Shown: positions 43,390-55,549 of the stretch, piece after piece
How positions within the stretch are numbered: position 1 is the first letter of the stretch
Layout of the letters: the number at the start of each line of letters is the position of its first letter
Assembly (NCBI RefSeq): GCF_963678635.1
Contig: NC_087063.1
Span: forward strand, 21,274,701 to 21,338,700
Source of the DNA: Symsagittifera roscoffensis
Taxonomy: Eukaryota > Xenacoelomorpha > Acoela > Convolutidae
DNA: 64,000 nt
Reading direction: 5' to 3'
Translations under genes and position numbers: made by a program
Notes under the pieces: generated by a model
What the model saw: only the letters and a program-made list of their open reading frames with translations
Told to the model about the DNA's origin: nothing
The model's database searches: none

Positions 43390-46300
43390 TCTCCAATTAT
43401 TCTCTAGAGGTTGCTAGCGTGATCAAACTGAACACTCCAAAAACATTATTGAAACTTCAAGCTCGATGGAACAATAATGGTCTAATTTGTTCTGCTTTGT
43501 GCTATTTGTGTTCAGTGTGAACAAAGAGGTTCAGTGTGCGAAAATGCAAAACTTTTGTTAATTTCACCATACTTGTGGAATCATTTTCTTTTTTTGAACA
43601 AAAGTAAGATTAGGTCATTGAGGCATATACTCTGAACCAAATTTGGTATAGACATCTCACAAAATTATTTGGGAAGCAAGTATTATTCACATCTGGGAAT
43701 TTACTTCTTATCCAGGATTTTTAAATAGTTTTGCATTAAAAATTATGTCCGTTCTGTAAATCTATTACCACAGCGTAAGCTAGGATTACTTGAAAAATTT
43801 TATCAATGAAAAAAGTAAGTTCTTAAATATACTTATTATAACGTGTAAGAAAATCATAATTATTCATTTTTTAATAATCTTTAAGTTCATAGTTATTACG
43901 TATCTATTTTGGATTAGTTTTTACAAAAATTTAGGCAAAATTAACCAATTTACATATTTTTTGTTAAACATTTAAAGTAAATAGAAGTCACATTGTTCAA
44001 ACTTGGTTTTTCTGCATTTGAATTTATATGGGGTTGGAGACTGCTGATGATCGAGCTTCAAGCACATCAATTGAGGGCATCAAATCAAAACGGATTCAAA
44101 CAAGCAGAAATATTTTTGCACCTGAAAAAACCTCCAGCAGGGAAAAAATCTGGTTAAACAAATTTGGACATGGCTAACAGAAAAGTGGAGGTATGAAAAT
44201 TGCTTCTTTCATATCAGATCTAATGCAGGTACCAACGATACAACTATTACAATACCAGGTAAAAATTTTGCGGGTAAGAAAACTAACTTCAAATTGTTTT
44301 TGCGAGCAATGGACGTTTCATTTCTGCTCCTATTGAATAAAAACGTCATATAAATCTAAAAGAGCGTGGGCTGCTCAATCGTGTTTGAAGCTTTCTCGAT
44401 CATTCTTTTATGTTAGGCATCAGCCTACGCAAAACTTGAGGAAAAATTTTGGGACGAAAAAAGTTCGAAATCAAAGATAAAAACGCCAAAAACAGTAGTT
44501 AATGGCAATTTATTATTAAAATTGATTGCAGTCCATGAAATCTTGGTAAATAAAATATTTCTTTTAGTCAGCAAGGCCCATGTTTATTAAAATTAGTTTG
44601 GAGCTTCCTCAAATTCGAAAAAGGAAATTTTTGCACGCTCAATCTACTTCGTCTAAAATTTTTGTTTACAACAACGATATTTTTCAAAGAATTGTCTAAT
44701 AAAGGTGTTTATTTTTTTTTCGGCTAGTCAATTTTACTGTAAAAGACTCATTAAAAACTGTTTTTGGCATTAAATACTGTCTTTGGTTATAAGAATGCAC
44801 CTCTTGAATTTAATAATTTCTTCAACCCATAAAAAACTTACAATTATTCTTTAAGTAAAGTATAACCCCGCACTATTAGAAGACAATTTTTTGCTTAAAC
44901 ATAATTGATTGAGCCGTGGAAAAACGCCGAACATAACAAAAAAGGATATCCGGTTGCTGCGCAAGTAATACAGGTTATACAGATATTATTCAAAAAAAAA
45001 ATTCTCACTCCATTGTGCTTACTGCAATTTTAATGTTCAAAATGGTGTAGAAATTGGACCAATTCTTCATAAGGACCCATTTTATTTTTTAAAATTTCAG
45101 ATAAAAAACTCAAAAAATGATAAAGTTCCGCAATTTGAATCAAAATTTTCCAAAAAAATTGAAAGTGGATTTAGAAAAGAGCAGTTTATGTTTTGTTTTC
45201 TAAATTCTATTCAGTGATTTTTTTGGAAATTAGATAGCTGTTTTTCATTCAGTTTATTCAGTTTCAAAATCTTATTTTCTCGTGGAAAGCTTTAGTTTTT
45301 AAGTTATATATAAAAATTAGCTGAGAAAACTGGGCCAGGTAACTTATTTATGACAGAACTTTGAAATTTACCAGCAGAAAATCTATTGTTCTTCCGAATT
45401 TTTAAAAAAGAGAAGTTATAAAAAATCTTTAAAAATTTTTTTCTAGGGTGGGACTGGATTCAAGGTGTACATAAACGTGTGTGCTACGCCAATACGCGCT
45501 TTAAGCCTCATAAACTGCTCGCTGAAAATTTTGACGTCTTTTTATGATAATAAAAACGTAACACAAAATTATGTTGCGCTAACAAACAACGGTACAATAA
45601 ACCAGTTCAATTAAATTATAACCTTGTTGTTTTCCTGAATGTTTCTGGGTTTTAACCTTTGTGTTCAACAATATATTAAAATGGAAATATAAAAGGGTTT
45701 CATTTGCCTCCGTAAAAAAGCAACTAAGGAAATGGATCTCGCAGTTTTTTGTAGAAACCCAAAACGCACAAAAACGTGCGATTTTTTTTCCGGGGATACA
45801 AGAAAGATAGCGGCGATTACTATGAATTTGCTTTCAAACACAATAAAGCTTTCTAAATCTTGATTTGAATACTTTTATCTCACTGCATTTATTACACTAA
45901 AAAAGTTCGAGATTTTTCAAAAACAACAATGAATCCACAAAAATTACCAAAACGTTTTTTTTAAAGGGTGTTCAAATATCAGGTGTTTTTTTTTAGATTC
46001 CCTATATTGGGTTTCGAGAAAACCAAAACTCAAAATTATTTCGCTAAAAGCATAACCCTTTACCCATTTGCCCAATTTTGTTCTTTTAATACATAATAAC
46101 AATCGTTTTTTAACAGAAAAAAAAATAAAACCAAGGCAAAGTAACACAGGGGTGGTCTGTTGCTATGCCTCTAGAACAACTTTTTTCGACCATTTTCATG
46201 AAAAATTTTTTATTTTTCCTTCAAAATAGTGTCGATTTTAGTGCGTGTAATTAGAGAACTATAAAAATGCATAGACAAGTTGTGAATTAGGAGAAATAAT

Positions 46301-49200
46301 TGACTTCATTTGGCTTGAAAAACTGAATGGTAAACAAAAAAACGAACAACTAATTAGTTTTGAATACTTTTCAAAACTTTTAGTTTTGAATACTTAGTAA
46401 ATTTCAAATACTTTTTGAAAAACTTTTTTGACATGGAGAAAGAGAAAAGTATTCCTATGAGTGTAGATCTTCTACTTATTTGTTTTCCACATAAATCAGG
46501 TACAACAAATAACCATCGGAGTGTGTGGGTTGATATACGAATCTGTCGTAATTTGAGCGATACCTTTCAGTCGTAATTTGAGCGATATTTTAAAAACTTA
46601 AGAACGTTGTCCCAGTGTCGAGAAAAAACTATTTAATTTTTGAATTTAAGTTTAGTTTCGGGCCAGTAAAGCAAAATAAAAAAAAATGATTTTTATTCAG
46701 ATTTTTAGGCTAGAAAGTTTTAATTTCCCCACTTTTGAAAGTGTCATTTAGCGCTCAATGTTAGGAACAAAAATTGAAAAGGCTCAAATTGCAACCAACG
46801 GAATGTTTTTCCCGGAATCATTTTATCACACCTAAAGGGGCCCTAGGAATATAGAACACAATCAATTTAGACGGAGTCACTTAAAAAAGCTAGACGATTT
46901 TGCAAAACAGCGATTGCAAGAAAACGCAAGTGAAGTGTTAACGAGTGAGAAATTTAAAACTATTTACAGACAACAATTAAATTTTGGTTGCGTAAAAGGC
47001 AAAATTTCAAAAGAACTCCGTTTAATCGTCGAGTTGGGAACAATCATAATACAGCGCCGAACTTGAAAATGTGTTTAACAGTGCCAAAAAATGAGAATAA
47101 TAGAAATATTTGAGTTCTGTTTTCAAACTTTTAACAATTTATTACAATACTGTTTTGTTTTGAAGCAAGAACGAGAAGAAAAATAGACACTTTGCTGATT
47201 TAATTGTTTCTTCAGAAAAATGTATTACGCCGTGTTTGGGAAATTTCTTTTGCTTAGCAAGCAGCATCAATAAAAATGGCCATTTTTGACTTTTCAAAAT
47301 AGTCATTTTGACATTTCATTTTGGAGTTTTCTATTTGCATTAGCTTTGTTGTCAGTGATTTGGAATCAGTAGAAACAGTATTCGAAAAGAATTTCAGCAC
47401 TATTAAGAAACAATTCGTTTTTGGCACTGCTGTACTTCGGCACTGTTGTACTGCCCCCTTTAATACCGAAGGAGGTTTTAGATTGAAAAAAGTTGGCAGA
47501 ACATTTTTTGGTTGTCAATATCGCCTTGCTGTCTCCAATTAATTGCAACGGAAGAATGACAAATTCAGGAATTACAACAATTCTTTGGAGCTTCAAAACA
47601 GTCACAAACTGGATTTTACTTACAACAATGAAGAAAGCATTCGACAAAAAATTTTGACTGAAATCCTATATATTGGAAAAAACCAGTGAAAACCATCTAC
47701 GACGAAAACGTCGATTTACACTGATTCAAATAATTTCGTCAAATTCATGCAAATTTCAGTGGAATGCAAGATCGCAAATTTCTATCACTTTGAGCTTCGA
47801 AATAACCGAGGAAGCTTTCCAAAATTTATTGTCAAAAATGTCAATTTGTTTCGTTGGAAAGTTTCGAAACCTGTGTTATTCTATCCGGTTACGAGACCGG
47901 TTTCATTGCTGCCTGGAAAATTTTGATGTCTGAAGTCGATCATTTTGATGTTATTCTCATTATACTTCATCCGTTTTAGAAAACAAATCAATTTTTTGGT
48001 CTTACTAATGCCAGCAGAAATAGTCATCCGTTTCAGCAATTTTAAAGCTTAATTTTCAAATAGGAATTTTTGCATGTTATTTTAATGATTGTACATTTTG
48101 GCAACTTAAAACAATCTGTAATGTGCCAAAGACTCAACTTATCGAGGATTTAGTCAATTATGCCGAAAAAAAAAAGATATAAAAAAAAATAATTTTTTTG
48201 TGACGTTTATGATAGACACCAAAATTTCCAAAAAGAAGTCCTGAAAATTATAGCATAGTTCCTGAACCAAACAATTTGGAAGAAACTAACCATATATACA
48301 TGGGTAATTATGGAAGAATTGAAGGAACAGGAGAAAATCTCAAAAAATGTATAGTCCAAAGTATTGCAAGGTGAAACTCCACCTCCAGAGCAAAAAAAAA
48401 GTGGCGTTTAGTCAAGGTCAATATCCAGCAATTGAACAACAATTACGATATTGAGTTGGATCAGGCATTATTTGCCGAAGGTTTCAAAAATTCATGCAAG
48501 TTTTTTGTGTCATATGTGTATAATTTATTCATTTCAAAACTCTTCTGTAATGTTAGGATTTATCGTTTTATGTTCACTTACAATAATTGTTTTGATCAGT
48601 ATTGTCCGTATGTTCTGTTTGTACTCGTGAAACTTGATTCTTGGAAAAAAACTTGATGGCCCCATAAGTTTTTTAGCAGTTACGTTTTTTTTAGCAATAA
48701 AAAATGCCCTCTAATTTTGATTTTATTGCTTCCATCTAATTTGCTTGTCGTCTAACCTCTCGCCCCTCTTAAGAAACTGAAGCTTTTCAAAAACTTGAGG
48801 TTTTCTCACGGGAGAGACCAATCGGTTTTTAGGGACTCAACTATCATAATTGGGCTTATCGGTTTAACTAACAATCTTTTTCACCTCGATCTTCAATTAC
48901 AGTTATAAATTATTCTTCAACAAAAGGAAGATGATCGTCGGTTGCAACGTTAAATCAAATTAAGCTAAGCTAAATTAAGCTAAACTAAATTAAAATTGAG
49001 AAAATTTCATAATAACGAATATCCAAATGAAAATGCAAAAAAGAAGCAAAGTTCACACTATCCAAACTATCGTCAAAAAGTATTAGTCAAAAGTTTCCTC
49101 AATTGGATTAAATTGATTTCAAATAATATTTTCGCTTAAGAATCTTCAGCTTTTCATGCTGAAATCATAATTAAAATGATCAAAGAAACTAATGAGAAGA
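43390..49200. other. Long AT-rich region, no gene recognised
   Basis: Nearly 6 kb without a supported gene. Frames reach 60-93 codons only and none shows a domain. I saw no strong repeat structure except a short run of GCTAAGCTAAATTAAGCTAA at about 48962-48990. Confidence 0.45.
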
Positions 49201-49204
49201 TTAA

Positions 49205-50466
49205 TGTTCCGACTTTCGATACGAAAGTAACGGAATATTTGTGCTCGAGGTGGGTTTTTTTTCAGACAAATTTCGATTTTTCATCTAGCCATTTCTGACG
49301 GTATTTTTTAATATCGTTCGAAAAGTATTGGTGTCCTCAGCTTAAATTTGAAAAGATATTTTACCTGTGATCATTTGAAAAATTATGGGGTTTAAAGATT
49401 GGCATTTTGGCCAACTTGGGACAATTAACGCGAGATATATTTCGCGCTTTTTAACGCGTAAGCGGAGATTTAATCCGTCATAGAAATTGTTCAAATGTGG
49501 TTGAAAGAAGCTTAATTGCCATAATTGAATTGTAACAATGAGTGAAATTCATTTTTATGTACTTTATATGGCGTGTGGGGGGATGATTTCATAAAAAAAA
49601 TTCAAATTTTAGAAATTTTTTTTCATGTTATTTGTTTTTGGGGCAGAACGGTGAATGGATATTCACTAATTGTGTTGTTAAATGTAAACTTTTAAATTGT
49701 TTTGTTCATTGCAATGCCAAATTGTGTTCTTTGAATTGTATCCGGGTTCCGCAACAAGGTCTCTCTCTTTGTTCTTTGTTCTTTTTTTGTTCTTTTTTTC
49801 TTTAATCGTTCCGAGAAAATTTTAATTCATTGTTTTGAATTTCAAGAACGGAATATTTGTGCTCGAGGTGGGTTTTTTTTCAGACAAATTTCGATTTTTC
49901 ATCTAGCCATTTCTGACGGTATTTTTTAATATCGTTCGAAAAGTATTGGTGTCCTGAGCTTAAATTTGAAAAGATATTTTACCTGTGATCATTTGAAAAA
50001 TTATGGGGTTTAAAGATTGGCATTTTGGCCAACTTGGGACAATTAACGCGAGATATATTTCGCGCGTTTTAACGCGTAAGCGGAGATTTAATCCGTCATA
50101 GAAATCGTTCAAATTGGTTGAAAGAAGCTTATTTGCCATAATTGATTTGTAACAATGAGCGAAATTCATTTTTATGTACTTTATATGGCGTGTGGGGGGA
50201 TGATTTCATAAAAAAAATTCAAATTTTAGAAATTTTTTTTCATGTTATTTGTTTTTGGGGCAGAACGGTGAATGGATATTCACTAATTGTGTTGTTAAAT
50301 GTAAACTTTTAAATTGTTTTGCTCATTGCAATGCCAAATTGTGTTCTTTGAATTGTATCCGGGTTCCGCAACAAGGTCTCTCTCTTTGTTCTTTGTTCTT
50401 TTTTTGTTCTTTTTTTCTTTAATCGATCGAGAAAATTTTAATTCATTGTTTTGAGTTTTAAATTGC
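49205..50466 (-). repeat. Hairpin-ended element fragment in a 618-bp tandem duplication
   Basis: Bases 49231-49848 and 49849-50466 are near-identical (GTGCTCGAGG at 49241 and 49859). The unit joins the left two-thirds of the hairpin-ended element to a copy of the TTTGTTCT repeat. The outer hairpin ACTTTCGATACGAAAGT is present only before the first unit, so the break lies between that hairpin and CGGAATATTT. Confidence 0.88.
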
Positions 50467-50611
50467 GACTGTCACGAAGGGCCCCTCAAATCACACTGTT
50501 ATTTCCTTGTTAAAAATTTTGAACAAAATGAGGAACGTATATGCTTGTGGGTGGTTTTTTCTATTTCAGACAATTTTCTGAAACGAAAATCAGAGACTGG
50601 GATCTGAGCCT

Positions 50612-51247
50612 GCAATAAATAAGCTACCCAGTAAGTGTACTAAGCAGTATTAAGTGTAGGGGGAATTGGGCGGAGACGGGCGTCCTTCCTTCTCTCTCTT
50701 CCCTGTTGGAATTATACTTTGATAGATTGCCTCAAAACGCGAATTATTTATGCGTCCTAAATTATTTGCACTCATAATTGTTCCAAACTAAATTGAGATA
50801 AATAAATTGGTCTATTTATTTCCATAAACGACTCAAAATTGACACTTTTATATTATCAGCCTAAAATTTGTAGTTTGTCAATATTTCATACACCAAAAAC
50901 AATTCGAGGCAGTTAATGGGCAGTCGGATTATTCAGCAATAAATAAGCTACCCGGTAAGTGTACTAAGCAGTATTAAGTGTAGGGGGAATTGGGCGGGGA
51001 CGGGCGTCCTTCCTTCTCTCTCTTCCCAAAGAGTCGACCCCCTGACACTTGTATATTATCAGCCTAAAATTTGTAGTTCGTCAATATTTCATACACCAAA
51101 AACAATTCGAGGCAGTTAATGGGCAGTCGGATTATTCAGCAATAAATAAGCTACCCAGTAAGTGTACTAAGCAGTATTGAGTGTAGGGGGAATTGGGCGG
51201 GGACGGGCGTCCTTCCTTCTCTCTCTTCCCAAAGAGTCGACCCCCTG
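50612..51247. repeat. Threefold repeat containing GGGGGAATTGGGCGG
   Basis: GCAATAAATAAGCTACCC and the following 100 bases (to CTTCCTTCTCTCTCTTCCC) recur at 50612, 50936 and 51139; the last two are 203 bp apart. The spacer ACTTTTATATTATCAGCC to CAGTCGGATTATTCAG is the right part of a diverged hairpin-ended element, also at 52690-52790. Copies 2 and 3 end in AAAGAGTCGACCCCCTG. Confidence 0.85.
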
Positions 51248-51597
51248 CTTACCTAAAGTGTCTCCTATTGGTACTAAAGTACCTTTGGTGTCAATGTACT
51301 CAATTTTGAGCAGTTTCAGGAAATAATTGTGGTCCAATTGAAAAAAAAACGCCCATCGAGAAAATTCTAGATTAAATCCTAATTCTACGTATTATCCTAT
51401 ATACACTTTGATCAATCAATTTTTGAAGACTTTTTTTGACTGCTGAAAAATAACACTGAGTATTATCAACCATTCAAAAATTCAATAAACTCCAAATTAA
51501 AATCAGGCCATGTTACGATCATATTTAGTCTTTTAAGGAATTATTACCGTTTCTTTGCAGGAAATTCTCAGATCATATAAGATCTAATTGTTCCGAC

Positions 51598-52097
51598 TTT
51601 CAAAGAAAGTGCGTAATATTTATTTTTGGGTCGTTTTCTTTATTCAGTCAATTTTCGACTTTATATCTCTTTTTTATGACAAAAAATTTCTCATACCAAC
51701 TGAAACATTTTATTTTGTGAGCTCAAATTAAAAAATATATTTTACCTGTGATTGTTTTTGTAAGGTAATGGTCGCTTAAAATTGCTATTCTGGCCAATTT
51801 GATTATAAGAACTTCGCAATAGATTGCGTTTTTATAACAAGCGTGAGATGAGGAGTATGCTTTCTAAACTGAATTGATGCAAGTCATTTTTTTTTAGAAT
51901 ATAGGAGATCAAATATACCTCTTTGTAGTTAATCATTCGTGAATGAGGGAAAACATTTTAAGAAACTGGAAAAAATATCTATGCTTTTTATTTTTTCATG
52001 TTTATTTCATCAATGTTTTAACCTAAAACTTTAAAAATTGACCTTAAGGGGCAGTTGGAATACTCAGGGCTTCGCCCTGGAAAACGAGCAGACTTGA
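51598..52097 (-). repeat. Hairpin-ended short element, diverged copy
   Basis: From TTGTTCCGACTTTC to the hairpin CAGGGCTTCGCCCTG and ACGAGCAGACTTG. The first-end hairpin is lost (ACTTTCAAAGAAAGT) and the interior differs strongly from the type copy. Confidence 0.7.
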
Positions 52098-52394
52098 TAA
52101 TTTTTATTCACAAGCTTGCTTCCCCTAAACATTCAAAATCCACAGATTTTAGTTTAATAATTTACTGTCAACCCTAAAATTGAAAAATTTTTATATCAGA
52201 GAAAACTTTAGATCAGATTTTAGTACTACTTCTCTCAAATTTGAAGCCCTAGTTATGGCTGTTGAAACAGTCATGATTATCTCCTTCTCAAAATTGTTCA
52301 GAATTGAAATCAAGCCTTATTATGACCATAGTTTTTCATTATAAGAGATTTTATAATTTCCTTTTACGAAGTCCTTAGATGATATAAGAACTAA

Positions 52395-52814
52395 TTGTTC
52401 CGACTTCCGATAAAAATGAGGAATTTTAATGCTCGGGATGGTTTTTTTTATTCAAAGTAATTTTAGAACAGTTGACTGCGCATGGGCTTCAATCCGGAAA
52501 TCTGGGGATTGCGAAGCGAGTGTGCTTGCAATAGACTAAAGTGCAGCTTTGCTGTAGAAATAATACTTTGATAGTTTGCCTCAAAACGCGAATTATTTAT
52601 GCGTCCTAAATTATTTGCACTCATAATTTTTCCAAATTAAATTGAGATAAACAAATTGGTCTAATTATTTCCATAAAAGACTCAAAATTGACACTTTTAT
52701 ATTATCAGCCTAAAATTTGTAGTTTGTCAATATTTCATACACCAAAAACAATTCGAGGCAGTTAATGGGAAGTCGGATTATTCAGGGCTTTGCCCTGATA
52801 CAAGCAGTCTTGTT
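52395..52814 (-). repeat. Hairpin-ended short element, diverged copy with foreign interior
   Basis: From TTGTTCCGACTTCCGATA to CAGGGCTTTGCCCTG and AAGCAGTCTTGT. The interior matches 50712-50930 (TTGCCTCAAAACGCG and onwards) instead of the type copy, so this is a second subfamily. Confidence 0.75.
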
Positions 52815-53366
52815 GGTCATAGGATTACTTTTTGAGGGACTCCAAATCAACTCTTAAAGTCAACTCTTTAAATAAATATTTAATATTTACACCATCGAAT
52901 TGCTTAGTTTATCAAAACTTTCTCTACCAAATATAACTGGAGCCCAAAAGAAAGGTAGTCCAAATTTTCAAGGTATCGCCTTGATATACTAACAGCCTTC
53001 TCTGGAGATATTTGTGTTGAGAACAAATATTTGTCGTTTACTTTTGCAAAACAATAGCAGTATATTTAAGAAACAAAACAAAAACTGCTAACATTGCTTT
53101 TTTTTCAATTTTTGTCTCCTTTGAATACCGCGGTGATTTTAATTAAGTTTATTTTACGTTTCTGTTGAATCTCTGATTCGAGAATTTTTGCAGAAAATTA
53201 ATTTCGGTAAAAATTAGTTTGAGGTTTAAACATAATTGCTTGATCTGTAATTTCTAGAATCAACGGTTCTTGAGTGATAGTTTATCTGGTATCAAAACGT
53301 TAGAAAACAGAAAACCAAAAACTTATTTTTCTCTTAAATTTAATTTTCATTTCACTGGTTAAGTTC

Positions 53367-54021
53367 AAGTTGTCGGATCAATTGAGCAATCTCACTCCCC
53401 TCCCCCATTCCCGCAATTGAGCAATCTCACCCCCCGCCCCGTTCTCGCCTGGGGGAGATAGCTCAATATGTACTTGAGACATGTTTATAAACACTTCAAA
53501 GTAGTTTGATTGATATGAAATCATAAACCAGATTGTTCAACAATAGTGGAACGCCAAAATTTACAATATTAAAGCTCAAAAATTACATTCACAGTGAAAA
53601 AAGAATCAATCAACTGAGGTACTTAAAGCGATTTTTTTTCTGTCCTCAATAGAAAAAAGCTGTTGCGTACAACTTTAATGTGCTGCGAAGAACAGTTTTT
53701 GATATTCAAATACAAGGCTAAAGCACCAATCCTGGAGGTCACTTTCTTCGATGAGGCAATGGTCTCCAAAACAAGTATTTGCAAAAAAGTTTTATAAATA
53801 TATTTCTTTTATAAAATAAATAGATTTTTTTCTTTTTAAAATTTTTTCTCCGTACTCATATAAAATAAACTTCAGGCGGTCAATTGATTGCTTGCTAGGA
53901 TTACATAAAACATCTACTTGCGTTAGCTGACGTCTGTTTGTAGCGTTTTACCGTTTTTGCTAGGGGAGTCATAACGGGGGGGGGGGGGGGGAGAGATATT
54001 GCTCAATTGATCCAAGTTGTC
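53367..54021. mobile_element. TIR DNA element with 8-bp target duplication
   Basis: Direct repeats AAGTTGTC at 53367-53374 and 54014-54021 flank a 639-bp element (53375-54013). Its ends are inverted: GGATCAATTGAGCAAT at the left and its exact complement at the right (53998-54013), continuing with C-rich text on the left and a run of 16 G (53976-53991) on the right. A second subterminal GCAATTGAGCAATCTCACC lies at about 53414-53432. There is no transposase frame, so it is non-autonomous. An 8-bp duplication fits the hAT, P and Merlin groups; the GG start does not settle which. Confidence 0.85.
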
Positions 54022-54124
54022 AATCATCAGTTGTGTGCATCAATTTTATTAACAGAGTTATCACAACAGTTTCAGTTTTAGGTGGTTACAAATCTCAAAA
54101 TTCTTATAACAGTTTTTATAAGCT

Positions 54125-54305
54125 TACATACCTAGAAAACTAGATTTTCCTGTGATTCGTTTCATAATTGTTGTTCTATTCACCCGTCAGAAGCCCTATT
54201 TGAATCATGTTAATTAATTAATTTACTAGATTTTCCTGTGATTCCTTTCATAATTATTGTTCTACTCACCCGTCAGAAGCCTGTTTGAATCATGCAATTA
54301 ATTAA
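54125..54305. repeat. Short tandem duplication, about 82 bp
   Basis: ACTAGATTTTCCTGTGATTC to TTGAATCATG is repeated in tandem (first near 54138, second near 54224), each followed by TTAATTAATT. Confidence 0.75.
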
Positions 54306-54604
54306 TTTAACTTTTTGAAATGTAGTGTTTTAAATTGTATTGAAAATGTTGCACTGTTATTTTTTTAACTTTTTTATTTTTTGCTTTCAGTTTTTCGGCG
54401 TTGATTGCTTTGCATCTTTGTAAGACTGATCTGATCTCCGAAATGAAAAGGTGAAACAATTGGTCGAAAATAGTCAATTTGTACAAAAAATGACAAATTG
54501 TGAAAAATTGATTCAAATGTCATTATTTACTAAAAGCCGAGTAATTGACCGTGATTGAAGTTTATAAGGTATTGCCGTGTGAATCTTGGTTTCGTTTATT
54601 TCAG

Positions 54605-54814
54605 TCATCGGATCACAACCGACGGACATTTTCCCTGATCGAAGTTCTGAGCTGATATGCTATTTGTGTTGGTCATTTTTGTCCGGCTGCTAAATTCACA
54701 GTTTGATTTCGAGTTCAAAGGGTTCAATAACTCGGAGAAGCAATGAACGTACAAGTGACACATGTTCTTGACCGATTCTCGTGCTACGTTTCCTCCGAAC
54801 CCAATGAATGCATT
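54605..54814 (-). CDS. Last exon of a phosphoserine phosphatase-like gene
   Basis: After an acceptor CCTTGTTTCAG the minus strand opens with NAFIGFGGNVARESVKN and then HCFSELL. This matches the C-terminal end of eukaryotic phosphoserine phosphatase, where DAFIGFGGNV followed by a Val-Lys and F-ELL is strongly conserved (last step of serine synthesis, HAD fold, cytosol). The frame then runs on for about 37 residues beyond the usual end before TGA at 54605-54607. I could not find the upstream exons with the DVDST and GDGATD motifs to the right. They may lie beyond large introns, or this may be a stranded fragment. Confidence 0.62.
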   Translation of the reverse strand, partial: NAFIGFGGNVARESVKNMCHLYVHCFSELLNPLNSKSNCEFSSRTKMTNTNSISAQNFDQGKCPSVVIR

Positions 54815-55247
54815 CTGAAACAAGGCTGTATATTAAAAAAACTGATTGTATGAGCAGTTCATGGTTTAAAAAACATAAGAATTACAGTAGAACTGAAGTG
54901 GGAATTCAAGCTTTCTTCATGTGTTACCTGCAAAAAAACACAAAAAACTCAATCATTCGTTTTTTATCGACATAGAAACAAATTTTTTAAAAAAATTTAC
55001 AAATAATAATCACAACTAAAAGGATTTAACATTTACAAAAAACTTCAACTTACAACAAATTTTTTCAAGTTACTCAAAATTGACGGAAAAAAGCTCACAC
55101 TACGCCATAGTTCCGCTGCATCCCTTTGGATGGGGGGAATGGGGATGGGTTGTGGGTAGTCTGAACAAAAAATGTGTTTCACATTTATAAAAAAAATTAC
55201 AATATTTTGGCCTGTTCGTTTCCCCAGTTTTCATCATACTCATACAG

Positions 55248-55546
55248 TTTCAGCCACAATTGGTGATAGAGAGTCTGACTTGCGCTCCTTATTCATGACA
55301 ATAGAAGACAAAACTCCCACTCAAATTTATCAAAAAGTTATAACAAATACAATATCAATGATACTAAGACAAGTTACAGAATTTTTTTTGCAATGGGTCA
55401 GCAAAAATTTGCCGATGACACTAAAATGGATGTTTTTCATTCATGCATTTTTGTGGCTCAACCAATTTCTAGTGCATTTCGTGTTGAACAAACTCCTACA
55501 AGGCTGTAAAAAAATCCTGTATCACTTACAAAATAAAAAATTTTAA
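55248..55546 (+). CDS. Possible terminal exon of an unknown membrane protein
   Basis: After CATACAGTTTCAG at 55247 a frame stays open for about 98 codons to TAA. It begins with IGDRESDLRSLF and later has KWMFFIHAFLWLNQFLVHF, one likely membrane helix. I recognise no family. A GAGTCTGAC phrase makes it look faintly like a HAD motif, but that is not enough. No upstream exon was identified. Confidence 0.25.
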
Positions 55547-55549
55547 GAA

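Noticed and set aside
55255-55300. IGDRESDLR as the missing HAD motif of the phosphoserine phosphatase
   Set aside because: It is on the opposite strand to the phosphatase exon and lacks the surrounding family residues.
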